Below are positions 35,617-44,425 of a DNA stretch of 64,000 nucleotides, piece by piece (the stretch's first letter is position 1; every line of letters starts with the position of its first letter). This DNA comes from DLAJ01 sp023663615 (GTDB lineage Bacteria; Bacillota; Clostridia; Lachnospirales; Lachnospiraceae). The position numbers were made by a program, and so were the translations under genes. The stretch lies in the NCBI GenBank assembly GCA_023663615.1, contig JAMPHA010000001.1, positions 62,001-126,000 on the forward strand, written 5' to 3'. Under the pieces are notes generated by a model. That model was given only the letters and a program-made list of their open reading frames with translations, had not been told where the DNA came from and did no database searches.

Positions 35617-36414
35617 ATGATGTTTCTACCGGATAAAATACGGGCACTGCTGGCGGATGAACAAGGTACGGCGGATGAGATCGGCATGTCTGCCGCCACG
35701 GTCCATGTTTATCAGGATCGGGTTCTGAAAGTGCAGGAATGCAGTGAGGAAGCGGAAAACGAGTATCGGATGATGCGCTGGCTGCGCGGAAAACTTCCGG
35801 TGCCTGAAATCTATGCTTACGAGGAAGCGGACGGCAGGTCGTATCTGCTCATGAGCAGATGCAGGGGAACCATGGCGTGCGATCGAAAGTATATGGAACA
35901 GCCGGAAGTTTTGTGCAGACTGCTGACGGACGGATTAAAAAAGCTGTGGAGCGTTCCGGTTTCTGACTGCCCGACCGATCAGCGGCTGTCCCGTAAACTG
36001 GAAGCGGCAAAATACAATGTGGAACACGGTCTGGTGGACTTAGACAACGTGGAGCCGGATACGTTCGGTGAAAACGGATTCCGGAACCCGGAGGAGTTAC
36101 TGCAATGGCTTTTTGATCACAAACCGGAGGAGGAACCGGTCTTATCCCATGGAGATTACTGCCTGCCGAACCTGTTCGGTGTCCAGGACAGGGCGTCAGG
36201 ATATATCGACTTGGGCAGGATGGGCGTTGCGGATAAATGGTGCGACATTGCGCTTTGTTATCGCAGCTTATCCCACAATGTCAGCGGAAAATACGGATAT
36301 TGCGGGGACGTTGCCATGGCGGGGTACGATGACGGGCTGCTGTTTCGGGAATTAGGACTTGCACCCGATCAGGAGAAGCTCCGTTATTATCGGCTTTTGG
36401 ACGAGCTGTTTTAA
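35617..36414 (+). CDS. APH(3')-like aminoglycoside phosphotransferase
   Basis: 265 residues, full family length, ATG 13 bp after the previous gene. The kinase motifs are present: catalytic loop LSHGDYCLPNLFG (HGD-x4-N), metal-binding GYIDLGRMGVADKWCDIALC and the characteristic C-terminus YYRLLDELF. The family phosphorylates the 3'-OH of kanamycin-type aminoglycosides with ATP. The sequence is divergent from the classical plasmid enzymes as far as I can tell from memory, and base composition matches the neighbours, so this is likely a resident homologue; whether it gives resistance is not shown. Confidence 0.85.
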   Translation: MMFLPDKIRALLADEQGTADEIGMSAATVHVYQDRVLKVQECSEEAENEYRMMRWLRGKLPVPEIYAYEEADGRSYLLMSRCRGTMACDRKYMEQPEVLCRLLTDGLKKLWSVPVSDCPTDQRLSRKLEAAKYNVEHGLVDLDNVEPDTFGENGFRNPEELLQWLFDHKPEEEPVLSHGDYCLPNLFGVQDRASGYIDLGRMGVADKWCDIALCYRSLSHNVSGKYGYCGDVAMAGYDDGLLFRELGLAPDQEKLRYYRLLDELF

Positions 36415-36528
36415 GACGGATGCAGGGTTATGCGGTCTGTTGAAAAACGGGGAATGGCAGGATGTCGGAATGACGGCGGAAGATGTGTATCGGGTAGAGA
36501 ACATGCCTGCAGCAGGGGAGGTGATATT

Positions 36529-36867
36529 GTGTGTACCTTATCGCAATTAAATGATATTTCCGAACAGATGGCGGCGTGCTATCGCGTAGTATATGGCGGG
36601 GATATGATCGCAATATTTTTATATGGTTCTTATGCGCGGGGAGACTATGATAATGAGTCGGATATTGATATGGCGGCAATCGTAAAAGGAGACAGAAGGA
36701 AATTGCAGGAAAAGCTGAAAAGAGTCTGGGACCGGGCGGCAGAAATTGGTCTGGAATATGACGTAGTCGTTTCTCCAACCGTAATTCCTTACGAAGAGTT
36801 TGAAATGTATAAGAATAAACTGCCTTATTATATCAATATATGGGGGGAGGGGAAAAAGATTGGATAA
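36529..36867 (+). CDS. MNT-type nucleotidyltransferase, antitoxin-like partner of HEPN
   Basis: 112 residues from a GTG after GGGGAGGTG. The polymerase-beta signature FLYGSYARGDYDNESDIDMA supplies the GS-x10-D-x-D motif. Small MNT proteins paired with HEPN proteins form type VII toxin-antitoxin modules in which the MNT protein AMPylates the HEPN RNase. It overlaps the HEPN gene by 8 bp. Whether it starts at this GTG or slightly upstream is not certain. Confidence 0.85.
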   Translation: MCTLSQLNDISEQMAACYRVVYGGDMIAIFLYGSYARGDYDNESDIDMAAIVKGDRRKLQEKLKRVWDRAAEIGLEYDVVVSPTVIPYEEFEMYKNKLPYYINIWGEGKKIG

Positions 36868-37266
36868 TCTCATTCTTTATAGATTGAGTCATGCGGCAGA
36901 AAAATTGGAGCCTGCGGAACTGCTTTTGCGGGCGGAAAAATATAAAGATTCGATCGGGTGTTCTTACTATGCTGTCTTTTCTGCCATGCGGGCGTCATCG
37001 CATATTTTCAAAAAGAATATATCAAGACCGGCGTGATTGATAAAAAGTATTCAAGGTATGTGCAAAATGCATTTCAGATCAGAAATAGCTGTGACTATGA
37101 TGATTTTTATATTGTGTCAAAACAGGACGCAGCGGAACAATATCGGCAGGCTGTAGAATTTTATGAGATGATAAAGAACTATTTAAGCACACATGCGGGG
37201 AGTGAAAATAGAACCGCATCACACCATGTCTTGCGGACGGAAAAGGAGTATGGACAACAAAAATGA
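36860..37266 (+). pseudogene. HEPN-domain toxin gene, broken by internal deletion and frameshift
   Basis: TTG start after a GGGGGGAGGGG site inside the MNT gene. The first part reads to SIGCSYYAVFSAMRA; the second, in another frame, resumes at GVIAYFQKEYIKTGVIDKKY and ends normally at 37266. Compared with the usual HEPN protein about 12-14 residues are missing at the joint, which lies at a GCGGGC sequence. The RNase is presumably inactive unless the joint is a sequencing error. Confidence 0.8.
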
Positions 37267-38393
37267 AACTGATTCACCTTTCTGACCTTCATTTGGGAAA
37301 ACGCGTCCATGAGTTTTCCATGCTGGAGGAGCAGAGTGAGATCTTACAAAAAATCCTTGCCGTTGTGGATGAGGAACAGCCGGACGCGGTACTGATCGCC
37401 GGGGACGTCTACGATAAATCCGTGCCGTCCGTGGAGGCGGTCGCGCTGTTCGATGAGTTTCTGGTGCGGCTTTCGGAACGGAAACTGACCGTCATAGTCA
37501 TCAGCGGGAACCATGACTGCGCGGAACGGCTTTCGTTTGGCGGCAGGCTCATGACTAAGAGCGGCATCCGCATATCTCCGGTCTATCGCGGCGCCGTGGA
37601 GCCGGTCACGCTTCATGACGCATACGGCAGTCTGCATATCTATCCGCTTCCTTTTGTGAAGCCCGCGCATGTGCGGGGGTGGTTTCCAGATGAAACAATC
37701 GAGAGTTATACGGATGCATTGCGCGTTGCAGTTAAAAAAATGAACATTGACCGGAACGATCGCAACGTCTTAGTCACGCACCAGTTTGTCACGGGAGCAA
37801 ACCGTTCGGATTCCGAAGAAATCTCGGTCGGCGGCAGCGACAACGTGGATGCCTCGGTGTTTGACGGCTTTGACTATGTGGCGCTCGGACATCTGCACAC
37901 GCCGCAGAACTGCGGGGACGGGCATATCCGTTACTGCGGCACGCCGCTCAAATATTCTTTTTCCGAGGCAGGTGATCAGAAAACGGTTTCTGTCGTCACG
38001 CTCGCAGAAAAAGGGACATGCACGGTGCGCGCGGTGCCGCTTATGCCGGCACATGATATGAAAGAAATTCGGGGAACGTATGAGGAACTGACGCAGAGGC
38101 GCTTTTATGAACAGACGTCTTATCCGGAAGATTATCTGCATATCACGCTGACGGACGAGGAGGACATTCCGAACGCGCTCGGCAGACTGCGGACGATCTA
38201 TCATCGTCTGATGCGGCTCGATTATGATAACCGGAGGACGCGGAACGGGGAACGGATCACGGGCACGATGGATGCGGAGCGTAAGACGCCGCTCGCCCTG
38301 TTCGAGGAATTTTATGAGAAACAGAACGGTCAGCCGATGAACGCGGAGCAGACGGCGTGGCTTACCGGCATGGTCCGGCAGATCTGGGAATAG
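37263..38393 (+). CDS. sbcD: Nuclease SbcCD subunit D
   Basis: 376 residues. Mre11-type nuclease of the SbcCD complex, which cuts DNA hairpins and blocked ends. The phosphoesterase motifs are complete: HLSDLHLGKRVHE, LIAGDVYDKSVPS, VISGNHD, LVTHQFV and ALGHLH. Followed by sbcC on the same strand, with a dispersed palindromic element starting exactly at its TAG stop. Confidence 0.96.
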   Translation: MKLIHLSDLHLGKRVHEFSMLEEQSEILQKILAVVDEEQPDAVLIAGDVYDKSVPSVEAVALFDEFLVRLSERKLTVIVISGNHDCAERLSFGGRLMTKSGIRISPVYRGAVEPVTLHDAYGSLHIYPLPFVKPAHVRGWFPDETIESYTDALRVAVKKMNIDRNDRNVLVTHQFVTGANRSDSEEISVGGSDNVDASVFDGFDYVALGHLHTPQNCGDGHIRYCGTPLKYSFSEAGDQKTVSVVTLAEKGTCTVRAVPLMPAHDMKEIRGTYEELTQRRFYEQTSYPEDYLHITLTDEEDIPNALGRLRTIYHRLMRLDYDNRRTRNGERITGTMDAERKTPLALFEEFYEKQNGQPMNAEQTAWLTGMVRQIWE

Positions 38394-38450
38394 ATTGAAA
38401 AATCAGAGATTTGTGCTGACGCCCAAACTCGCAGGATTGCATCAGCATGG
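38394..38450 (+). repeat. GATTGAAAAATC dispersed element between sbcD and sbcC
   Basis: Begins at the sbcD stop (TAG-ATTGAAAAATC). Contains the hairpin TGCTGACGC...GCATCAGCA around CCAAACTCGCAGG, matching 31500-31540. Confidence 0.75.
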
Positions 38451-38480
38451 ATGATTAGGGAAGAAAAAGGAGAATGCGCG

Positions 38481-41369
38481 ATGAGACCGATAAAACTAAC
38501 AATGTCTGCATTCGGACCCTATGCGGGGACAACGGTTTTACAGATGGATGAGCTGGGAGGAAGCGGGCTTTATCTCATCACGGGCGATACCGGCGCGGGA
38601 AAAACGACGATCTTTGACGCGATGACGTTTGCGTTGTACGGAAAGGCGAGCGGGGAGAACCGGGAGCCCGCCATGCTGCGCTCCCAATATGCAGAGCCGG
38701 ATACGCCGACCTTTGTGGAGCTTGTGTTTGCGTATGCGGGAAAAGATTACACGATCCGCCGCAATCCCGAATATGAACGTCCGGCAAAACGCGGCGGCGG
38801 GATGACGACGGAGAAGGCGGACGTCACGCTCCGGTATCCGGACGGAAGGATCCTCACAAAACAGCGGGAGGTGGACGAAGCCGTCCGGGACATCATCGGC
38901 ATAGACCGCAGCCAGTTTACGCAGATCGCGATGATCGCGCAGGGAGATTTTCTAAAGCTGCTGCTCGCACCGACGGAAGAACGCAAAAAAATATTCCGCC
39001 GCATTTTCCGGACGGAGCTGTTTAGCGAGCTTCAGGAGCAGTTAAAAAAGGAATCGGCTAAGATCAAAAGGCAGCTTGACGACGAGCGGCTTGGGATGGA
39101 GCATCATATCCGTTCCATCCGCTGTGCGGAAGAGGATGTGCGCGCACAGGATGAGCTGCGAAGGGCGGTAAGCGGAGAACTGCCGTTTTCGGATATGATG
39201 AGTCTGATCGACGCGGTACTGCTGCGCGACCGGAACGAGGAAGAACGGCTTGCGCGGGAGATCGCGCGAAACGAGGAGGAACTGACAAAGCTCACGGAGG
39301 CGATCGGAAAAGAAGAAGCGTTGCAAAAGGCGCGTGAAGGACTGCGGAAAGCAGAGGAAGAACTGGCGCGTGAGCTGCCGCGCAGGGAACGATTTTTCAC
39401 TGCATGGAATGCGGAGAAAGAGCGGGCAGAAGAAAAGAAAACATTGGCGGAGTGGCTCACGCTCTGCGGGGCAGAAGGGGTGCGGGGCGGGCGGGCGGAT
39501 CAAGCGACTGCCGCGGTCAATTCTGAGTGCAGGACGCTGGACGAGTGGCTTGTCCGATTGGAGACGTCCCTGCCGGAATACCGGGAGCTTGACGAGAGGA
39601 AGCGGAGTATTGCGGCATTGACCGAGCAGTTTGCCCGCTGGAAAGAGCAGTGCGCACAGAAGGGAGAGCGCTTTGCGCAGCTCACACAGGAGACCGCGCT
39701 GTGGAAAAAGGAACGGCAGGAGCTTGCAGATGCGGGCGAGGAGCGGGAGCGTCTTCTTTCTACTAAGGGAAAGTTGAAAGAGCGCCTTGCGGCATTGGAC
39801 GATCTGGAGCATACGCTGGAAGAATATGAAACATTGGAGGGCGCGTGCGAGAAGGCGCAGGAGGCGTACCGGCTCGCGCGTGCGGAAGCAGAAGAAGCGA
39901 AAGCGGCGTATGAGCGGGACAACCGTAACTATTTGGATGCGCAGGCGGGTATTCTCGCAGAAACCTTAAAAGAGGGAGAGCGCTGTCCGGTCTGCGGCGC
40001 GCTGGAGCATCCGTATCCGGCGCAATGTCCGGCGGAGGCGCCGGACAGGGAAGAACTGGAGCGCAGCAGGGCACGGGCGGAGCGCATGCAGGAAAAAGCC
40101 GCCGCGGAGAGCAAGCGCGCGGGAGAGGCTTTCGGAAAAGCGGAGGAGAAGCGCAAAGCGCTCGCAGAGCGCGCGGCGGCGCTTTTGACGGCGGAAGAAA
40201 CGGATCACGGCGAAAGCCCGCAGAGCGTCGCCGCATACCGCGCGTTGGCGGACAGACAGAAGGCGGATACGGAGGCGGAGCTTGCCGCGTGCCGCGGGCG
40301 GATCGCCAGAGAGGAAGCGCGCATTGCAAGGCGGGATGCGTTAGATCAAAGCATTCCGAAAGCGGAGGAGACGGCGGCGGCACTGAAAGAAGAACTTGCC
40401 GGGCTGGAAAAGGAAATCGCGTCCTGCACGGCGCGGAAGGAAGAGGCGGAAGCCGCATGGGAACAGCTTTCGGGACGGTTGTTTTTTGGGAGCGGAGAGG
40501 AGGCGGAGCAGGCGTTGACAGCGATGCGCCGGCAGCAGGTGGCGCAGAGCGCGGCGCTGGAACGGACGCAGCGCGAAAAGGAGAATCATGAGAAGCGCAT
40601 CGGCGCGCTGGAGGGGCAGATCGCGCAGATGAAAGAACAGCTTGCGGACGCGCCTGAGAGCCATGCGGAAGAAAACGCGGAGCAAAGGGAACGTCTTCTT
40701 TTCCAAAAAAAAGAACGGACAAAGGAGAAAGAAACCGTTCATGCGAGGCTGGCATCCAACGAGCGCAGCAGGGAGCAGCTTGCCACACAGGAGGAAGCGG
40801 TCAGGAAGACGGAGGAACACTGGATCTGGGTGAGGGCGCTCTGCGACACGGCGAACGGAACCTTAAGCGGCAGGGAAAAGATCATGCTGGAAACCTATAT
40901 TCAGATGACCTATTTCGACCGCATCATCGCGCGCGCCAACACGCGTTTTCTGATGATGAGCAGCGGGCAGTATGAACTGGAGCGGCGTAAGGAGGCGGAG
41001 AACCGCGTCAGTCAGAGCGGGCTGGAGTTAAACGTGGTCGATCATTATAACGGCACGCGCCGCAGCGTAAAGACGCTTTCAGGCGGGGAATCCTTTCTGG
41101 CGTCCCTTTCGCTTGCGCTGGGGCTTTCTGACGAGATACAGGCGTCCGCGGGCGGCATCCGCTTAGATACGATGTTTGTGGACGAGGGATTCGGTTCTCT
41201 TGACGAGGAGACGCTGGAGCAGGCGATGAAAGCGCTCGCCGGATTGACGGAAGGGAACCGGCTGGTCGGCATGATCTCCCATGTCGCGGCGCTGAAAGAA
41301 CGGATCGACAGGCAGATCGTGGTGACAAAGGACAAAAGCGGCGGCAGCCGCGCGCGGATTTCGGTGTAA
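38481..41369 (+). CDS. sbcC: Nuclease SbcCD subunit C (SMC-like ATPase)
   Basis: 962 residues from the ATG at 38481 after AAAGGAGAA. Rad50-like: Walker A in LITGDTGAGKTTIFDAMTFA, long coiled coils with the zinc hook CPVC (residues 502-505, GERCPVCGALEHPYP), the signature KTLSGGESFLASLSLALGLS and Walker B MFVDEGFGSLDEE. Works with SbcD on the same strand. Confidence 0.96.
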   Translation: MRPIKLTMSAFGPYAGTTVLQMDELGGSGLYLITGDTGAGKTTIFDAMTFALYGKASGENREPAMLRSQYAEPDTPTFVELVFAYAGKDYTIRRNPEYERPAKRGGGMTTEKADVTLRYPDGRILTKQREVDEAVRDIIGIDRSQFTQIAMIAQGDFLKLLLAPTEERKKIFRRIFRTELFSELQEQLKKESAKIKRQLDDERLGMEHHIRSIRCAEEDVRAQDELRRAVSGELPFSDMMSLIDAVLLRDRNEEERLAREIARNEEELTKLTEAIGKEEALQKAREGLRKAEEELARELPRRERFFTAWNAEKERAEEKKTLAEWLTLCGAEGVRGGRADQATAAVNSECRTLDEWLVRLETSLPEYRELDERKRSIAALTEQFARWKEQCAQKGERFAQLTQETALWKKERQELADAGEERERLLSTKGKLKERLAALDDLEHTLEEYETLEGACEKAQEAYRLARAEAEEAKAAYERDNRNYLDAQAGILAETLKEGERCPVCGALEHPYPAQCPAEAPDREELERSRARAERMQEKAAAESKRAGEAFGKAEEKRKALAERAAALLTAEETDHGESPQSVAAYRALADRQKADTEAELAACRGRIAREEARIARRDALDQSIPKAEETAAALKEELAGLEKEIASCTARKEEAEAAWEQLSGRLFFGSGEEAEQALTAMRRQQVAQSAALERTQREKENHEKRIGALEGQIAQMKEQLADAPESHAEENAEQRERLLFQKKERTKEKETVHARLASNERSREQLATQEEAVRKTEEHWIWVRALCDTANGTLSGREKIMLETYIQMTYFDRIIARANTRFLMMSSGQYELERRKEAENRVSQSGLELNVVDHYNGTRRSVKTLSGGESFLASLSLALGLSDEIQASAGGIRLDTMFVDEGFGSLDEETLEQAMKALAGLTEGNRLVGMISHVAALKERIDRQIVVTKDKSGGSRARISV

Positions 41370-41383
41370 AGGGGGGGACGGAA

Positions 41384-41740
41384 GTGTATTTTTCTTCACC
41401 CGAAGAATTGAAAAAAATTGTTCCGGTATGTGACGGCGTTTGGAATAAGGAATACTTATATGAGTATTTGGTTTGGAGCTCCAATGTTCGATTTAAGGAG
41501 TATCTTAACGGTTTTTTTAGTAATTATCTTGACGACGGGAATTTAGCGGATATGCTGTTTTCATTTTTATTGGATGATGCTTATGATGGTTCGGATTGCC
41601 AAATAAGCGCCGCGCGTCTGATTTCAAAACTGGATAAACAACTGCTGCAAAGTAAAAAAGACCTGTTGCGTAAGGCGCAGGACAGTGAGGTATATTGGAA
41701 ACGCCCCTTCTCTAGTACAGAGGAGTTGGACTGGCTATGA
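41384..41740 (+). CDS. Hypothetical protein downstream of sbcC
   Basis: 118 residues from a GTG after GGGGGGGACGG. Acidic, helical (VCDGVWNKEYLYEYLVWSSN, later LLDDAYDGSDCQISAARLIS). I recognise no family; it might resemble small immunity-type proteins but that is only an impression. The start lies 14 bp after sbcC, so it is probably co-transcribed. Confidence 0.6.
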   Translation: MYFSSPEELKKIVPVCDGVWNKEYLYEYLVWSSNVRFKEYLNGFFSNYLDDGNLADMLFSFLLDDAYDGSDCQISAARLISKLDKQLLQSKKDLLRKAQDSEVYWKRPFSSTEELDWL

Positions 41741-41802
41741 TACTTTTCGGATGGAAAGTATAACTTTCTATTCGAAAGTTAGAAAAAAGCATAGAAAGCC
41801 TA

Positions 41803-41830
41803 TTAACAAATGCACGCTTATCACCGATAA
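41803..41830 (+). promoter_or_regulatory. Sigma-28 (SigD)-like promoter
   Basis: ACCGATAA (41823-41830) resembles the sigma-28 -10 motif GCCGATAA; TTAA at 41803-41806 stands 16 bp upstream at the -35 position. It precedes a gene I associate with flagellated Lachnospiraceae. Confidence 0.5.
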
Positions 41831-41897
41831 TATAAGTAGAAACTGTAAAACAGCGTCGTAAACGGATTTACGAAGGAAGATCAAGGAGGAAAAGAGC

Positions 41898-42542
41898 ATG
41901 AGCATGGATGTATCAGGAGTAAACAGCCAGTACGGTCAATATTACACCGGCACCGCATCAAGCAACACAAAAGCGGCAGAGAAAGCGACAACGGAGCAGA
42001 ATAAGTCTGGTGCGACCGTTGAGATTTCCGGAAGCGGTATGAAAGCATATGAGAACAGCAAGAGCGAGGGTACCGTTACCGCGAAAACGGATAAGTACGC
42101 AACGGCAAAGAAGTCCGAGAGCGATCGCGCAGCGATCGTAAAGCAGATGCAGGCGGAGCAGGAACAGCGCAATGCCAGCATGATGAACATGGTAAAGAAG
42201 ATGCTCGGACATCAGACGGCAGCCGCGACCGGAAGCGACAGCATCTGGAGATTCCTTGCGAGCGGCGATTTCACCGTAGACGCGCAGACGAAGCTGGATG
42301 CGCAGGAGGCGATTTCCGAGGATGGATATTATGGCGTAAAGCAGACCTCCCAGCGTTTATTTGAGTTTGCACAGGCGCTTGCAGGCGACGATGTAGACAA
42401 GATGAAGGAAATGCAGGCTGCGATCGAGAAAGGCTATAAGCAGGCGACCGGCGCATGGGGCAAGGACCTTCCTTCCATCTGCCAGGATACCATGGATGCA
42501 GTCAACGGCATGTTCGACGATTATTATGCAAGCAAGAACTAA
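41898..42542 (+). CDS. Conserved hypothetical protein, probably co-regulated with motility
   Basis: 214 residues after GGAGGAAAAG. A Ser/Thr/Lys-rich N-terminal half (residues 1-70, no signal peptide) and a conserved C-terminal half with SGDFTVDAQTKLDAQEAISE, then YYGVKQTSQRLFEFAQALAG and a final helix. I know similar proteins from flagellated Lachnospiraceae, where their role is undefined. The sigma-28-like promoter and the cheC gene next door suggest a link with motility. Ends in a strong terminator. Confidence 0.65.
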   Translation: MSMDVSGVNSQYGQYYTGTASSNTKAAEKATTEQNKSGATVEISGSGMKAYENSKSEGTVTAKTDKYATAKKSESDRAAIVKQMQAEQEQRNASMMNMVKKMLGHQTAAATGSDSIWRFLASGDFTVDAQTKLDAQEAISEDGYYGVKQTSQRLFEFAQALAGDDVDKMKEMQAAIEKGYKQATGAWGKDLPSICQDTMDAVNGMFDDYYASKN

Positions 42543-42572
42543 AAAGAGCACGAAATAAAACGAAAGAACATA

Positions 42573-42620
42573 AAAACAGCCGCAGGTGCGATCGGGATGA
42601 TCGTAGCTGTGGCTGTTTTA
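42573..42620 (+). terminator. Terminator after the motility-associated gene
   Basis: AAAACAGCC and GGCTGTTTT arms with a further inner stem; T run at the end. Confidence 0.85.
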
Positions 42621-42656
42621 TATATTAGGAAGAACCATGAACTCCAAAGAAACCAA

Positions 42657-42706
42657 AAAGAACTGCCAAAGGCAGTTCTTTGAAAGCGTGCGAAGCACGA
42701 TTTTTT
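42657..42706 (+). repeat. Double-hairpin dispersed element, copy D
   Basis: AAAGAACTGCC-aaa-GGCAGTTCTTT, linker GAAAG, CGTGC-gaa-GCACG, A, T6. The last 20 bases are the same as in copy A, and the T run again overlaps the stop codon of the minus-strand gene (cheC). Confidence 0.75.
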
Positions 42707-43313
42707 ACATACCAAGTCCCTTCATCAGAATAGCGAAGGACGGCGCATCGGGCATGAATACAAAAAATCCGCGTACGTCTGCGGCTTCCGCCCGAAGCTG
42801 CGACTGAACGAACAGAATTTTACTGTTGTCTTTCATAGCGGCGGCAAAAATATTTTCAATCGTATCCATGACGACGGTTGGAACGGATTCGTCGATTGTT
42901 AAGCCTGTCATGGTAGAAAGGCTGTTGATATAGGACGCTGTAATGATATTGCCGACTTCCTGCATGGCGGACGACTTCATTTCATCCGGCAGGGTGGCGG
43001 GATCCATGCCCCCGGTCATGGCGGAGACCAGACTATCGACGCTTTCGCGGTGCAAAAGAAACAGCATACGACCGCGAATATCTCCCACAATGTCCAAATA
43101 AACGCCGACCATATGCTCGTGTCCCTCGGAGCGGATATAGCTGCATGCTTCCGACGCATCGATCAGACGCACGGTCGTGACACTGAGCCGGATCGTAACG
43201 TTATTCATCATTTGGGAGAGAGCGGTTGCGGCATTACCTGCACCGATGTTTCCCAATTCGTTTAATGCGTCCTGAAAAATTTCTGTTTTCTTTGCTGGAT
43301 CGATCTGATACAT
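42705..43313 (-). CDS. cheC: CheC-type chemotaxis phosphatase
   Basis: 202 residues from the ATG at 43313, six bases after AAGGAG. Two copies of the CheC/CheX phosphatase signature: ALNELGNIGAGNAATALSQM (Glu and Asn) near residue 15 and SSAMQEVGNIITASYINSLS near residue 115. CheC dephosphorylates CheY-P and assists CheD. It stands apart from a chemotaxis operon here. Confidence 0.92.
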   Translation of the reverse strand: MYQIDPAKKTEIFQDALNELGNIGAGNAATALSQMMNNVTIRLSVTTVRLIDASEACSYIRSEGHEHMVGVYLDIVGDIRGRMLFLLHRESVDSLVSAMTGGMDPATLPDEMKSSAMQEVGNIITASYINSLSTMTGLTIDESVPTVVMDTIENIFAAAMKDNSKILFVQSQLRAEAADVRGFFVFMPDAPSFAILMKGLGM

Positions 43314-43523
43314 GGTCAACTCCTTTTATCTTGGGAGACGCTGCTGAAAGCGGTTTATTCTTTGTAACAATAACAGAATAGCATAAAGCGAAAAAAAGCG
43401 ATAGATAGAAAATCAACTTTTTCTAAAATAAAAAAGAATCCGCTAAAGACGAATATCAAAACGCGCCTGTCGCGGATCAAAATCGTGCACTGCATGATAC
43501 GGATTACGAAAATCCGATAAGAA

Positions 43524-43556
43524 AATGAGTTTTGCTGACGCGAAACTCATTGAAAG
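43524..43556 (+). repeat. Degenerate single-hairpin relative of the double-hairpin element
   Basis: AATGAGTTTTGC-tga-C-GCGAAACTCATT followed by GAAAG, as in the full elements, but the second hairpin is not recognisable. The stretch 43320-43602 holds no gene. Confidence 0.45.
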
Positions 43557-43602
43557 ATCTTCGGAAAGAAAAGCGCCTGTTTTTCTCGGAAAATCCTATG
43601 AA

Positions 43603-43675
43603 TGAGACACGGGGGATTCGAACCCCCGACAACTTGATTAAAAGTCAAGTGCTCTACCAACTGAGCTAGTATCCC
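43603..43675 (-). tRNA. tRNA-Lys (anticodon TTT)
   Basis: Acceptor GGGATAC/GTGTCTC, anticodon stem CTTGA/TCAAG with loop CTTTTAA. CCA is not encoded. Confidence 0.94.
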
Positions 43676-43717
43676 ATATACGAAGTATTGCCGAAGCCGG
43701 CACATTTAGTCACGAAG

Positions 43718-43789
43718 CTGGGCTAACCAGATTCGAACTGGTGAATGCAGGAGTCAAAGTCCTGTGCCTTACCGCTTGGCGATAGCCCA
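43718..43789 (-). tRNA. tRNA-Gln (anticodon TTG)
   Basis: Acceptor TGGGCTA/TAGCCCA, anticodon stem CAGGA/TCCTG with loop CTTTGAC, discriminator G. Confidence 0.94.
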
Positions 43790-43832
43790 AAATTGTAAGC
43801 TGTGAGGCATGGTAGCGACTACACTCTTACAG

Positions 43833-43907
43833 GGTGGATAGAGGGACTCGAACCCTCGGCCTCCAGAGCCACAATCTGGCGCGCTAGCCGACTGCGCCAT
43901 ACCCACC
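43833..43907 (-). tRNA. tRNA-His (anticodon GTG)
   Basis: Extra G at -1 facing C73, acceptor GTGGGTA/TATCCAC, anticodon loop TTGTGGC. Confidence 0.94.
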
Positions 43908-43956
43908 ATATGAAAAATGGATATTTCGTCAACGGAAAGCTCACAAAACATCCGAG

Positions 43957-44010
43957 CGTGCTCGAAGGGATTCGAACCCCCGACCCACGGCTTAGAAGGC
44001 CGTTGCTCTA
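43957..44010 (-). tRNA. tRNA-Arg (anticodon TCT), 5' end lost in the gap
   Basis: Anticodon stem ACGGC/GCCGT with loop CTTCTAA, T arm and 3' acceptor strand CGAGCAC are present; the D arm and 5' acceptor fall in the N run. Confidence 0.88.
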
Positions 44011-44110
44011 NNNNNNNNNNNNNNNNNNNNNNNNNNNNNNNNNNNNNNNNNNNNNNNNNNNNNNNNNNNNNNNNNNNNNNNNNNNNNNNNNNNNNNNNNN
44101 NNNNNNNNNN
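44011..44110. other. Assembly gap of 100 N
   Basis: Placeholder gap inside a tRNA cluster. The bases after it (TGACCCATGGCTTAG) nearly repeat those before it (CGACCCACGGCTTAG), so further tRNA copies were probably collapsed here. 44140-44295 shows no gene. Confidence 0.98.
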
Positions 44111-44295
44111 TGACCCATGGCTTAGCACTATTTTTTTACTTCAACTCCGAAAGACAGGGATTATACGGATAATTGGCGGTCTTGTCAATCGTTTTTTTAT
44201 GAATGGTTGCTTTTTTTTGTACAAAATGATATGGTAGAGACTGGGTTGAAAAAAGGACGTTTCCGATCGGATTACATATGAGAGCGGAGAGAACA

Positions 44296-44425
44296 ATGGC
44301 GGGAAGAGAGACAGGAAAAGAAATGGAAAAAGAAACGGGAAAAGAAATAGAAAAAGAAACAGAAAAAGAAACCGGAAAAGAAACGGGTAAGGAGATAAGA
44401 AAAGAAACGGGTAAAGAAAATAAAA
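44296..44425 (+). repeat. A-rich minisatellite encoding the MATE N-terminus
   Basis: Overlapping 12- and 18-bp units built on GGAAAAGAAACG keep the frame open. Confidence 0.75.

Noticed and set aside
35617..36414. Acquired aminoglycoside resistance gene
   Set aside because: Composition matches the neighbours and no mobile element flanks it; a resident APH(3')-like homologue is more likely.
36359..36550. 63-codon frame between the APH-like gene and the MNT gene
   Set aside because: It overlaps both neighbours and has no start signal or recognised domain.
44111..44125. Sequence after the gap resembling part of a tRNA-Arg
   Set aside because: Only about 15 bases match; no arm can be completed, so no tRNA is called.
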